From the NCBI GenBank assembly GCA_031426915.1, contig JASJPB010000017.1, forward strand, positions 1-64,000: a stretch of DNA of 64,000 nucleotides, given 5' to 3'. The translations under genes and the position numbers were made by a program. Shown one piece after another: positions 43,550 through 51,187 of this stretch (its first letter is position 1; every line of letters starts with the position of its first letter). The stretch is from Sulfurimicrobium sp031426915. GTDB lineage: Bacteria; Pseudomonadota; Gammaproteobacteria; Burkholderiales; Sulfuricellaceae. The notes beneath the pieces are model-generated. The model was not told the DNA's origin and made no database searches. It was given only the letters and a program-made list of their open reading frames with translations.

Positions 43550-44800
43550 CTAATTCAACTGTATCCTCTGCCCCCACGGAACGGGCGCTTTGCCTTTGAC
43601 CAGCCAGAGCATGGGATAATTTGGCTCGAGCCTGGGAAAATCACCTTCAGCGTCAGTGAAATACAACACCAGATCCGGCTGACGGCCTTGGCGGGACAGC
43701 CATTCGAATACCGGCACAAAGCTGGTGCCGCCCCCTCCCTTGATGTTATTCGGCAATACCAGTTCTTCCCACGGCTCGAATTCCCATGGAGCGCCTGCGG
43801 ATAGAGCGGTATCACAGGCCAGCAAAGTCACCTTGGCGCGCAACTGACCCTTCAGCGCATTCACCTCGGAAAGAAATTGCGAGAGTTCCTTTTCGCCTAT
43901 CGATCCGCTGGTATCCAGCGCTACCACCAGATCGACCTGGCCGCTACGCAGGGATGGAAAAATTACGCTGCCTTCGCGCCGCGAAGGTCGCATGTAACTG
44001 TAATCATCACGTGCCACCTGAGACAGGTAACGTGCCAGCAACATGCGCCATGGCAACTGGGGCTGCAACAGATGATCCACCAGGCGCGCCATGGCGCCAC
44101 CCATCTTGCCCGCCGCCATGGCCTGCTGCGCTGCCGCCGCCATGCGCTGCTGCCACTGGCGTCCCAGCTCATCGCGTTCTTTCGCGCTCAGCGGAGGCGG
44201 CTGGGAAGCACCGCCCTGCTCCGATCCTTCTTCACGCTGTTGTCGTCCTCCTGCGCCATCGGAATCATCATTCCTCTCTTGTCCGCTACCCCCTCCACCG
44301 TCCTGCGGCTCCTGATCACCCTCGCCATCCTGCCCGCCTTCTGACTCCTCGCTGTCGTAAAGGTGCTGATCCATGGTCTGGTCGGAGTTGTTGTCGCTGA
44401 TGCAGGGGTAGATTTCCTCCGCGGTCATGCCCTCGAAGGCATCAAGCAACAGCACGCCGGGAGGCGGCTTGAGTCCATCCGAGACCAGCAAGGGATTGAT
44501 CGCGTGATCGCAGGCCACGTCCCAGCGATGCTTGACGCGATGCTGGCGGCGCGCAAAATGTGACAGCGCGCAGTGCAGTGCCTCGTGCGCGAGCACGAAC
44601 TGGGTTTCTTCCAGCGTCAGGGCCGCAATATAGGCGGGGTTATAGTAAAACTTGCGCGCGTCGGTGGCAGAAGTGGGGCACCATTTCTCGCTCGCTGCCA
44701 CCATAGGCAGACGCAAGGCGAGCGCGCCGAGGAAGGGTTTATCCAGAATCAGCCGGGTGCGGGCAGCGGCAAGCTTGGTTTCAATCGAAGAGTCAAACAT
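43550..44800 (-). CDS. VWA-like / putative metallopeptidase domain protein (DUF2201 type)
   Basis: A 416-aa soluble protein with two recognisable parts. The N-terminal domain carries HEALH (His72-Glu73-His76), a zinc-protease-like HExxH motif. The C-terminal VWA-like domain (about 275-415) has the MIDAS-type DTSGS and KGGGGTSFVPVF, with a later acidic FTDAEGD. Between them is a strongly acidic, Gly/Gln/Ser-rich linker (about 140-205). Such proteins pair with MoxR AAA ATPases, which is the case here (17 bp upstream), and act in maturation of cofactor-containing or membrane complexes; the target here is unknown. Confidence 0.85.
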   Translation of the reverse strand: MFDSSIETKLAAARTRLILDKPFLGALALRLPMVAASEKWCPTSATDARKFYYNPAYIAALTLEETQFVLAHEALHCALSHFARRQHRVKHRWDVACDHAINPLLVSDGLKPPPGVLLLDAFEGMTAEEIYPCISDNNSDQTMDQHLYDSEESEGGQDGEGDQEPQDGGGGSGQERNDDSDGAGGRQQREEGSEQGGASQPPPLSAKERDELGRQWQQRMAAAAQQAMAAGKMGGAMARLVDHLLQPQLPWRMLLARYLSQVARDDYSYMRPSRREGSVIFPSLRSGQVDLVVALDTSGSIGEKELSQFLSEVNALKGQLRAKVTLLACDTALSAGAPWEFEPWEELVLPNNIKGGGGTSFVPVFEWLSRQGRQPDLVLYFTDAEGDFPRLEPNYPMLWLVKGKAPVPWGQRIQLN

Positions 44801-44817
44801 TGCGCTTTAACGCAAGA

Positions 44818-45864
44818 CTACATCTCATACAGCATGATGTCGGCCACCGCATTCGCCCATTGCGAAAATTGCGGCACCTTGAACAATTGCTGGCCGATGG
44901 CGCGATGCATGTCGGACACCAGCATGATGCCCATTTCGCGTAGTGGAAAGCGGGTGGCGTAATCGAGAATGTGCCCATGCACCAGCGCCGCATCCGGGCT
45001 ATCCTTGACACGAATCGCCCGCCCTACCAGCGCGGAAGCTACGGCATACTGCAAATCCACCTCGTGCGGCACCGCGGCAACTTCGCCGCGCACGATGGCG
45101 TCAATATCCGGCATCTTGCCCAGATTGTCGACAAAAGCGTGCAGTTCCAGTCCGGCAGCCGGGCCGACGCATGCCTGTAAGGTACCAAGCAGCAGTTGCG
45201 GCATATCGCCGAATTTCTGCAATGCGCGATGCGCGAATTCCCACGAGCGCGGAGAAGGAAAGGCAACCGGGTTGTAGGCAGGGTCGAAATCGAACAATAA
45301 TTCGGGGCGGAAGCGCAGGAAGGCAATCAGGCGCTCATCGACATGGTTGGTATAGGCCCAAGCCACCCAGTCGTCAAGGTTGGCTTCGACCTCGAAATGT
45401 GAAAACCGGTTGGCCAGCGGTGCGGGCATGGTGTAAGTCACGCCGCGATCGCCTTGGCGGTTGCCGGCAGCGAAGATGGCCCAGCCATCCGGTACCTGAT
45501 AATTGCCGAGACGGCGATCGAGAATGAGTTGGTAAGCGGCGGCTGACACGCTCGGTGGTGCGGAGGTGATTTCGTCGAGAAATAAGACGCCGGCAGATCC
45601 GTGGCGCTCGCTATCGGGCAGCATGGTCGGCACCGCCCATTCCACATAATCGCCGACACGAAACGGAATGCCACGTAAATCGGAGGGTTCCATTTGCGAC
45701 AGGCGAATATCCACCACCGGCACATCATGGCGTGCCGCCACCTGGGCGATGATCTGGGATTTGCCAACGCCGGGCGGCCCCCACAGCATCACGGGCGTGT
45801 GGTGGCCTTCGCTGGCGCTGGTAAATTCCCGATCCAGAATCGTCATTAGTTGCGCGGGGCGCAT
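44818..45864 (-). CDS. MoxR-family AAA ATPase
   Basis: AAA+ chaperone ATPase of 348 aa. Walker A GPPGVGKS (29-36), Walker B VLFLDEIT near residue 94, sensor-1 AAGNRQ, and an arginine-rich C-terminal lid. It leads the set moxR-VWA-DsrS-like, the usual pairing of MoxR with a VWA partner through the MIDAS site. Likely remodels a client complex of sulfur or energy metabolism, by inference from the neighbours only. Confidence 0.92.
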   Translation of the reverse strand: MRPAQLMTILDREFTSASEGHHTPVMLWGPPGVGKSQIIAQVAARHDVPVVDIRLSQMEPSDLRGIPFRVGDYVEWAVPTMLPDSERHGSAGVLFLDEITSAPPSVSAAAYQLILDRRLGNYQVPDGWAIFAAGNRQGDRGVTYTMPAPLANRFSHFEVEANLDDWVAWAYTNHVDERLIAFLRFRPELLFDFDPAYNPVAFPSPRSWEFAHRALQKFGDMPQLLLGTLQACVGPAAGLELHAFVDNLGKMPDIDAIVRGEVAAVPHEVDLQYAVASALVGRAIRVKDSPDAALVHGHILDYATRFPLREMGIMLVSDMHRAIGQQLFKVPQFSQWANAVADIMLYEM

Positions 45865-45881
45865 TCGTCTTCCCTAAAGTC

Positions 45882-47162
45882 TCAAACTTTTAAAAAAGCC
45901 CGTCGGGCTGCTTCCAGGGTAGCCGCAATCTCTGCGTCTCCATGCGCTGCAGACACGAATCCGGCCTCAAAGGCGGAAGGTGCGAGATACACCCCTTCAT
46001 CCAGCATGGCATGGAAGAAATGGTTGAATTTCTCCTTGTCGCACTGCATCACTTCGGCGTAACTGGTCGGCGGCGTGGCTCTAAAATAGAGGCCAAACAT
46101 CCCGCCCACCGACTGGGCGCAGAAAGTAATACCCATTTCATTCGCCACAGCTGTCAGCCCATCCGTAAGCTTGCGCGTCATGCTGCCCAGCTTTTCATAA
46201 AATTCGGGCGCTTGCAGCAATTTCAAGGTGGCAAGTCCCGCTGCCACCGCCACCGGGTTGCCGGAAAGCGTGCCGGCCTGATAAACCGGACCGAGCGGAG
46301 CGAGTTTCTCCATGATGTCGCGGCGGCCACCAAAGGCGCCCACCGGCATACCGCCGCCGATTACCTTGCCCAGGGTAGTCAGGTCGGGAGTGATGCCGAA
46401 CAGCCCCTGTGCGCTCTGCCGTCCAACGCGGAAGCCGGTCATCACCTCGTCGAAAATCAGCACCGCGCCATGCTGGGTACACAGATCGCGCATGGTCTTG
46501 AGAAACTCGGGTTTGGGTGCCACAAGGTTCATGTTGCCCGCCACCGGTTCGACGATCACTGCGGCAATCTCGTTGCCGATGCTGTTGAAAGTCTGCGTCA
46601 GGCCAGCGGCATCGTTGTAGTCCAGGACCAGGGTTTGCGCCGCCACTTCAGGCGGCACCCCGGCCGAGCTTGGGTTGCCGAAAGTCAACGCACCCGAGCC
46701 GGCCTTCACCAGCAAGAAATCGGCATGGCCGTGATAGCAGCCTTCGAATTTGATAATTTTGCTGCGCCCGGTAAAACCCCGCGCCAGACGAATCGCGCTC
46801 ATGGTGGCCTCGGTGCCGGAACTCACCAGACGTACCTGTTCCATGGAAGGCACCAGCTTGCACAGCAATTCGGCCATTTCCAGTTCACGCGCGGTAGGTG
46901 CGCCAAAACTCAAGCCACGCGCCGCAGCTTCCTGCACCGCCTTAACCACTTTCGGGTAGGCATGGCCGAGGATTGCCGGCCCCCAGGAACCAACATAGTC
47001 GATGTAGGATTTTCCATCCTCGTCCCACAGGATGGCACCTTTGCCGCGTTTGAAAAACACCGGCGTCCCTCCCACGGAACCGAAGGCGCGTACAGGGGAA
47101 TTCACACCGCCGGGAATAAGCTGTTGGGATTGTTCAAATAAAGTCTGATTACGTGAAGTCAT
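45882..47162 (-). CDS. hemL: Glutamate-1-semialdehyde 2,1-aminomutase
   Basis: PLP enzyme that converts glutamate-1-semialdehyde to 5-aminolevulinate (C5 pathway). GGVNSPVRAFGSVGG at the N-terminus, SSGTEATMSAIRLARG for PLP phosphate, FDEVMTGFRVG and the PLP-lysine in TTLGKVIGGGMPVGAFGG. 426 aa, standard. It lies between the MoxR set and thiE, 13 bp after thiE. Confidence 0.97.
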   Translation of the reverse strand: MTSRNQTLFEQSQQLIPGGVNSPVRAFGSVGGTPVFFKRGKGAILWDEDGKSYIDYVGSWGPAILGHAYPKVVKAVQEAAARGLSFGAPTARELEMAELLCKLVPSMEQVRLVSSGTEATMSAIRLARGFTGRSKIIKFEGCYHGHADFLLVKAGSGALTFGNPSSAGVPPEVAAQTLVLDYNDAAGLTQTFNSIGNEIAAVIVEPVAGNMNLVAPKPEFLKTMRDLCTQHGAVLIFDEVMTGFRVGRQSAQGLFGITPDLTTLGKVIGGGMPVGAFGGRRDIMEKLAPLGPVYQAGTLSGNPVAVAAGLATLKLLQAPEFYEKLGSMTRKLTDGLTAVANEMGITFCAQSVGGMFGLYFRATPPTSYAEVMQCDKEKFNHFFHAMLDEGVYLAPSAFEAGFVSAAHGDAEIAATLEAARRAFLKV

Positions 47163-47175
47163 AAAAGTAAGAATC

Positions 47176-47817
47176 CTAATGCAGCCAACGCCCTGCCGAA
47201 GCCGGACGGCTGAAAAGTTGAGAATATTGTTGCGCTGCCAATTGAATATCTGGTGTGTCGAACAGGCCCGAGATCACTGCTACCGCATCCGCGCCGGCCT
47301 CGATCAGGGCAGGTGCGTTATCCACACTGATGCCGCCAATGGCTACGATGGGAATCGTCAAGCGCCCTTTCGCCTCCATCAGCAGAGCAAGCGGCGCGGC
47401 CACTGCGGCGGGCTTGGTCATGGAAGGGAAAAAACTGCCGAATGCGACATAGTCCGCCCCTTTCGCCTCCGCCTCCAAGGCCAGCTCCAGACTATTGTAG
47501 CAAGACACCCCAACAATTTTTTCTTTGCCCAGCACCAAGCGCGCCTGAAGCAAGGAGGCATCCTCGCGGCCAAGATGCAAACCATCGGTGCCAACCAGAT
47601 CAGCCAAGCGCAGACTGTCGTTGACAATCAAAGGCACATGGAATTCACGGCACAGGGTGAGCAATTCGCTGGCCTGCTCGTGGAGCAGCCCCGCATCCTG
47701 GCTCTTGCTGCGGTATTGCACCACTGCCGCCCCCCCCTTCAGGACGGCAAGCACCTGTTCGAGCAGACGGGCCGTGTCTGCCTGCCCGGGCGTGATGGCG
47801 TAGAGGCCGCTAATCAT
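47176..47817 (-). CDS. thiE: Thiamine phosphate synthase
   Basis: Joins HMP-pyrophosphate and thiazole phosphate to thiamine phosphate. TIM-barrel motifs GLYAITPG, VVQYRSK (pyrophosphate Arg/Lys), DGLHLGREDA, GVSCYNS and VAIGGISVDNA. The ATG at 47817 overlaps the thiD stop by eight bases and gives 213 aa; the frame opens five codons earlier. Coupled to thiD. Confidence 0.95.
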   Translation of the reverse strand: MISGLYAITPGQADTARLLEQVLAVLKGGAAVVQYRSKSQDAGLLHEQASELLTLCREFHVPLIVNDSLRLADLVGTDGLHLGREDASLLQARLVLGKEKIVGVSCYNSLELALEAEAKGADYVAFGSFFPSMTKPAAVAAPLALLMEAKGRLTIPIVAIGGISVDNAPALIEAGADAVAVISGLFDTPDIQLAAQQYSQLFSRPASAGRWLH

Positions 47818-48631
47818 CCGTAACAGCCTCATCCTCCCGCGCCCAGAACAAACGGTCTGGAATGTATTGCCCCATGCCCGGGCGAAAGCCTGCCTTCAGG
47901 GTTTGCCAAGTGTATTCCTGTGCTTCCCGAACCGCCTCGGCCACATCCAGCCCATGAGCAATTGAAGCTGCAAGCGCCGAGGCCAAGGTGCAACCCGACC
48001 CGTGATAACTGCCGGAAAGACGCTGCCAGGCATCGGACCGTAACACTCCGTCCTTGCCATGGAGAACATTCACCACTTGAGGAGTATTTTCGTGGGTGCC
48101 CGTAACCAGCACATACTCGCAACCCACTTCGATCAGGCGTTGCGCGCAGTCGGTCAGATCAAGCTCTTCGTCAATGTCGTACTGGGCAAGGCGGCGCGCT
48201 TCCAGACTATTCGGAGTGACAATGGTAGTTTGCGGGATGAGCATGTCCAGCATGGCTGCCACCATATCCTCGGACGCCAGCTCGTCGCCGCGCCCTGATG
48301 CCAGCACCGGGTCGAGGATGAGGGGCACATCGGGATAATCCGCGACAATCTCCGCAATCGCGGCAATGTTTTCCACGCTGCCCAGCATGCCGATCTTGAA
48401 CGCGGCTACCGGCATATCCTCAAGCACTGCGCGTGCCTGTGCAGCAACCAGATCCGAGTCGAGAGCATGGATATCCTCCACCCCGACCGTGTCCTGCACC
48501 GTAATGGCGGTCACAACCGACAGGGCATAACAACCCATGCTTGACAGGGTCAGCAGGTCCGCTTGTAAACCGGCCCCCCCGCTGGGGTCCGAGGCGGAAA
48601 AAACAAGAACGATGGGAAGCGTATCAGACAT
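47810..48631 (-). CDS. thiD: Hydroxymethylpyrimidine/phosphomethylpyrimidine kinase
   Basis: Ribokinase-family enzyme that phosphorylates HMP and HMP-phosphate for thiamine synthesis. DPSGGAGLQADLLTLSSMGCY near the N-terminus, TVVTPNSLEARRL-like TIVTPNSLEARRL, VLVTGTH, and the catalytic-Asp/anion-hole segment GSYHGSGCTLASALAA. 273 aa. It forms a pair with thiE; thiC with its riboswitch is 12 kb away. Confidence 0.95.
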   Translation of the reverse strand: MSDTLPIVLVFSASDPSGGAGLQADLLTLSSMGCYALSVVTAITVQDTVGVEDIHALDSDLVAAQARAVLEDMPVAAFKIGMLGSVENIAAIAEIVADYPDVPLILDPVLASGRGDELASEDMVAAMLDMLIPQTTIVTPNSLEARRLAQYDIDEELDLTDCAQRLIEVGCEYVLVTGTHENTPQVVNVLHGKDGVLRSDAWQRLSGSYHGSGCTLASALAASIAHGLDVAEAVREAQEYTWQTLKAGFRPGMGQYIPDRLFWAREDEAVTDD

Positions 48632-48696
48632 GAAGCAAGACCCGTGACAGCTGCGCCCGCCGGAGCGGGAAGTCGCTACGGCGGGGGAATGCGGCT

Positions 48697-49602
48697 TTAT
48701 TTCAATTTATTTATCTGGCGCTGTGCCAGCTCATCCGATAGCGGCACGTAACCGGCCTCGGCCACCGATGCTTGCCCCTCTTTGGACAGACCTATTTTGA
48801 GAAACTCCATCACGGCCGGAGAAACAGCTTTACCACTAGGTTTGTTCACATAGAGAAACATGTAATGCTGCAAGCGATAACTCTTGTTATAAAGGTTCGC
48901 TACGCTAAGCGCGACAAAATCGCCCGCTCCTTTTTTCAGGGGCAATATCTTCAACTTGCTGTCTGGCTGATAACGTCCATAACCCAGCGCATTCTTGTTC
49001 TGCGCCACCCTGCCCAGCAGTTGCTCATGGCTCAATTCTTCGATTTCGGGTCTGAAGTCATCGCGGCACAATACCGATTTATTGAAGAAGTCGCGTACCG
49101 CCGACTTCTTATCGTGCCCCAACAAAATGAGAGACTGACTGTCCCAAGGCGCACTCAGGCCAAGCTGGCCCCATTTCGTAATGCTCTCGCTACGGCCACA
49201 ACCATGGCTACTGGAGAAGATTGCGTCGAGCTGAGAGTAATCAAGTCCATTGATAGGATTTTCCGGATGCACATATAGTGCCAAGGCTTCAATCGCTACC
49301 GCGATGCCTGTAGGATAGTAGCCATGCGTGCGGATAAAGGCTTCGCTTTCATCGTTGGTCATTTCACGATTCATCGCCGCCAAGTCTGCCTTGCCGGAAA
49401 CCAGCGCCTTGGGCGCGGAACTGGTGCCGGGGCTGGAAATATTCACCTCAGCGGATGGGGATTTTGCCTGATACAGTTGAGCCCATTGCCTGAGGAAAGG
49501 CTCAAGGGTATTGGAACCGACGATGGTAACACCCGCCAGGGCCAAAGGAGCTACAGCAGCAGAGCAGAATAAGAAAATCAGGATCAGCAACTTGCGCAAC
49601 AT
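48697..49602 (-). CDS. Orphan PstS-like periplasmic substrate-binding protein
   Basis: Exported PBP-like protein of 301 aa. The signal peptide ends near APLALAG (residue 24). It opens VTIVGSNTLEPFLRQWAQLY and has SSPGTSSAPKALVSGKADLA, the phosphate-loop segments of the PstS family, then HDKKSAVRDFFN. Two cysteines (HGCGRS, SVLCRDD) could form a disulfide. No pst permease, ATPase or phoU adjoins it. It may bind phosphate or another oxyanion, or have a signalling role. Divergent from pilG with a 214-bp gap in which TATACAAT (49760-49767, plus strand) is the best -10-like element. Confidence 0.85.
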   Translation of the reverse strand: MLRKLLILIFLFCSAAVAPLALAGVTIVGSNTLEPFLRQWAQLYQAKSPSAEVNISSPGTSSAPKALVSGKADLAAMNREMTNDESEAFIRTHGYYPTGIAVAIEALALYVHPENPINGLDYSQLDAIFSSSHGCGRSESITKWGQLGLSAPWDSQSLILLGHDKKSAVRDFFNKSVLCRDDFRPEIEELSHEQLLGRVAQNKNALGYGRYQPDSKLKILPLKKGAGDFVALSVANLYNKSYRLQHYMFLYVNKPSGKAVSPAVMEFLKIGLSKEGQASVAEAGYVPLSDELAQRQINKLK

Positions 49603-49816
49603 AGCCTTGTTACCCTCTGTTCAATAACACGTCGCGAGCATCATAGCATAGTTGCCCATGGCCGCAATTAAGGTCATAGCGGACCCTAAAGTCGCATTAT
49701 TCGCCAGTCAAGCCTGACCAAGTCGGCCCTCTTAAGGGGTTTACCTGACAGGGTTTTTCTATACAATGGCATTTTGCTGTGGTAGCGCGGGTTTCAAACA
49801 CGAACGAGGGGGATGA

Positions 49817-50230
49817 GTGGGCGAAGAAAACAATCTGACCAGCACCAAGGTGATGGTCATTGACGACAGCAACACCATCCGTCGCAGCGCTGAAATTTTC
49901 CTGCTAAAAGCCGGCTGCGAAGTTATCCTTGCAGAAGATGGTTTCGACGCCATGGCCAAGATCGCCGATTACCAGCCCGACATCATCTTTGTAGACATCA
50001 TGATGCCGCGTCTTGACGGTTATCAAACCACGATGCTGATCAAGAAAAATCCCCGTTTCAAACAAACCCCTGTAATCATGCTTTCCAGCAAGGACGGGCT
50101 ATTTGATCGTGCTCGAGGCAGGATGGTCGGTTCAGACGAATATCTCACCAAGCCTTTCACCAAGGACAGCCTGCTGGAAACCGTCCGGAAACACACCGGC
50201 GCCAGTCCAGCTAAAGACGTACTAAATTAA
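49817..50230 (+). CDS. pilG: Type IV pilus response regulator PilG
   Basis: Single-domain CheY-like receiver of 137 aa controlling pilus extension in the Pil-Chp pathway. Acidic pocket Asp16/Asp17, phospho-acceptor Asp60 (FVDIMMPR), and Lys112 (LTKPF) are all present. GTG start at 49817 with GGGGGATGA just upstream. First gene of pilGHIJ-chpA. Confidence 0.95.
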   Translation: MGEENNLTSTKVMVIDDSNTIRRSAEIFLLKAGCEVILAEDGFDAMAKIADYQPDIIFVDIMMPRLDGYQTTMLIKKNPRFKQTPVIMLSSKDGLFDRARGRMVGSDEYLTKPFTKDSLLETVRKHTGASPAKDVLN

Positions 50231-50242
50231 AGAGGCAAGCTC

Positions 50243-50608
50243 ATGACAATCAGCAAAATTCTGGTCGTGGACGACTCCCCCACCGAGCGCCATTTTCTCA
50301 ACAGCCTGCTCACCAAGCAGGGTTACCAGGTAGTCCTGGCAGAAAGCGGCGAAGAGGCCATGGCCAAGGCCAAACAGGAGAAACCAGATCTCATCATCAT
50401 GGACGTGGTAATGCCCGGGCTCAACGGCTTCCAGGCCACGCGCGCCATTACCAAGGATGACGAAACAAGGAACATTCCCGTCATCATGTGCACCACCAAG
50501 GGGCAGGAAACCGACAAGGTGTGGGCGATGCGACAGGGTGCAAAAGATTACGTCACAAAACCGGTGGATCAAACCGAGTTATTGAACAAAATCGCGGCAC
50601 TCAACTAA
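50243..50608 (+). CDS. pilH: Type IV pilus response regulator PilH
   Basis: CheY-like receiver of 121 aa, linked in Pseudomonas to pilus retraction or phosphate-sink function. Asp10/Asp11, phospho-acceptor Asp54 (IMDVVMPG) and Lys106 (VTKPVDQ) are intact. The ATG follows AGAGG by seven bases and lies 12 bp after pilG. Confidence 0.95.
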   Translation: MTISKILVVDDSPTERHFLNSLLTKQGYQVVLAESGEEAMAKAKQEKPDLIIMDVVMPGLNGFQATRAITKDDETRNIPVIMCTTKGQETDKVWAMRQGAKDYVTKPVDQTELLNKIAALN

Positions 50609-50629
50609 AACAAGGACTCGGTCCAATAC

Positions 50630-51154
50630 ATGGCACGCAAAAGCAAAATCAGCCTGCGGGAATTCCAGGAGGGCGTCGTTGCCAAGCTGCAGGCATTGTC
50701 CCAGGGAGGCGAAATCAAGTCCGCCTCCAAGCTGGGAATGCAGGTAGGCACACAATACTGGCTGGTAGATTTGGCCGATGTGGGCGAGGTGGTTCCGCCA
50801 CCAGAAATCGCACCGGTACCGCTCACCCAGCCCTGGTTTGCCGGCGCAGCCAACGTGCGCGGCAAGCTTTACAGTGTGGTCGACTTCTCCGCTTTTAGTG
50901 GGGGTGAGCCGGTAGTGAACAACGCGGACAGACGCTTAATCCTGGCCAATGCCAAATTCATGGTGAACTCAGGCTTGCTGGTGAACCGCCTGCTCGGATT
51001 GCGCCACCCAGACCAGTTGCAACATAGGGAAATCAGCGCTGACGCAGCACCTTGGGTAAGCGCGGAATATACTGATGCCGACGGACATCATTGGCAGGAA
51101 CTGAACATGCAAGCGCTCGTGAACGACCCAAATTTCCTGCAAGCAGGGCGATAA
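50630..51154 (+). CDS. pilI: CheW-like adaptor PilI
   Basis: Adaptor of 174 aa coupling the PilJ receptor to the ChpA kinase. The CheW fold shows YWLVDLADVGEVVPPPEI, the hallmark FAGAANVRGKLYSVVDFSAF and LLGLRHPDQL. A basic 40-residue N-terminal part precedes it. Gene order pilH-pilI-pilJ is the standard one. Confidence 0.94.
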   Translation: MARKSKISLREFQEGVVAKLQALSQGGEIKSASKLGMQVGTQYWLVDLADVGEVVPPPEIAPVPLTQPWFAGAANVRGKLYSVVDFSAFSGGEPVVNNADRRLILANAKFMVNSGLLVNRLLGLRHPDQLQHREISADAAPWVSAEYTDADGHHWQELNMQALVNDPNFLQAGR

Positions 51155-51187
51155 GCAGTAATAAACATAGGGATGGAGAGAAAAGCA

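Noticed and set aside
45942..47141. Plus-strand open frame of 399 codons
   Set aside because: Antisense shadow of hemL with no recognisable motif.
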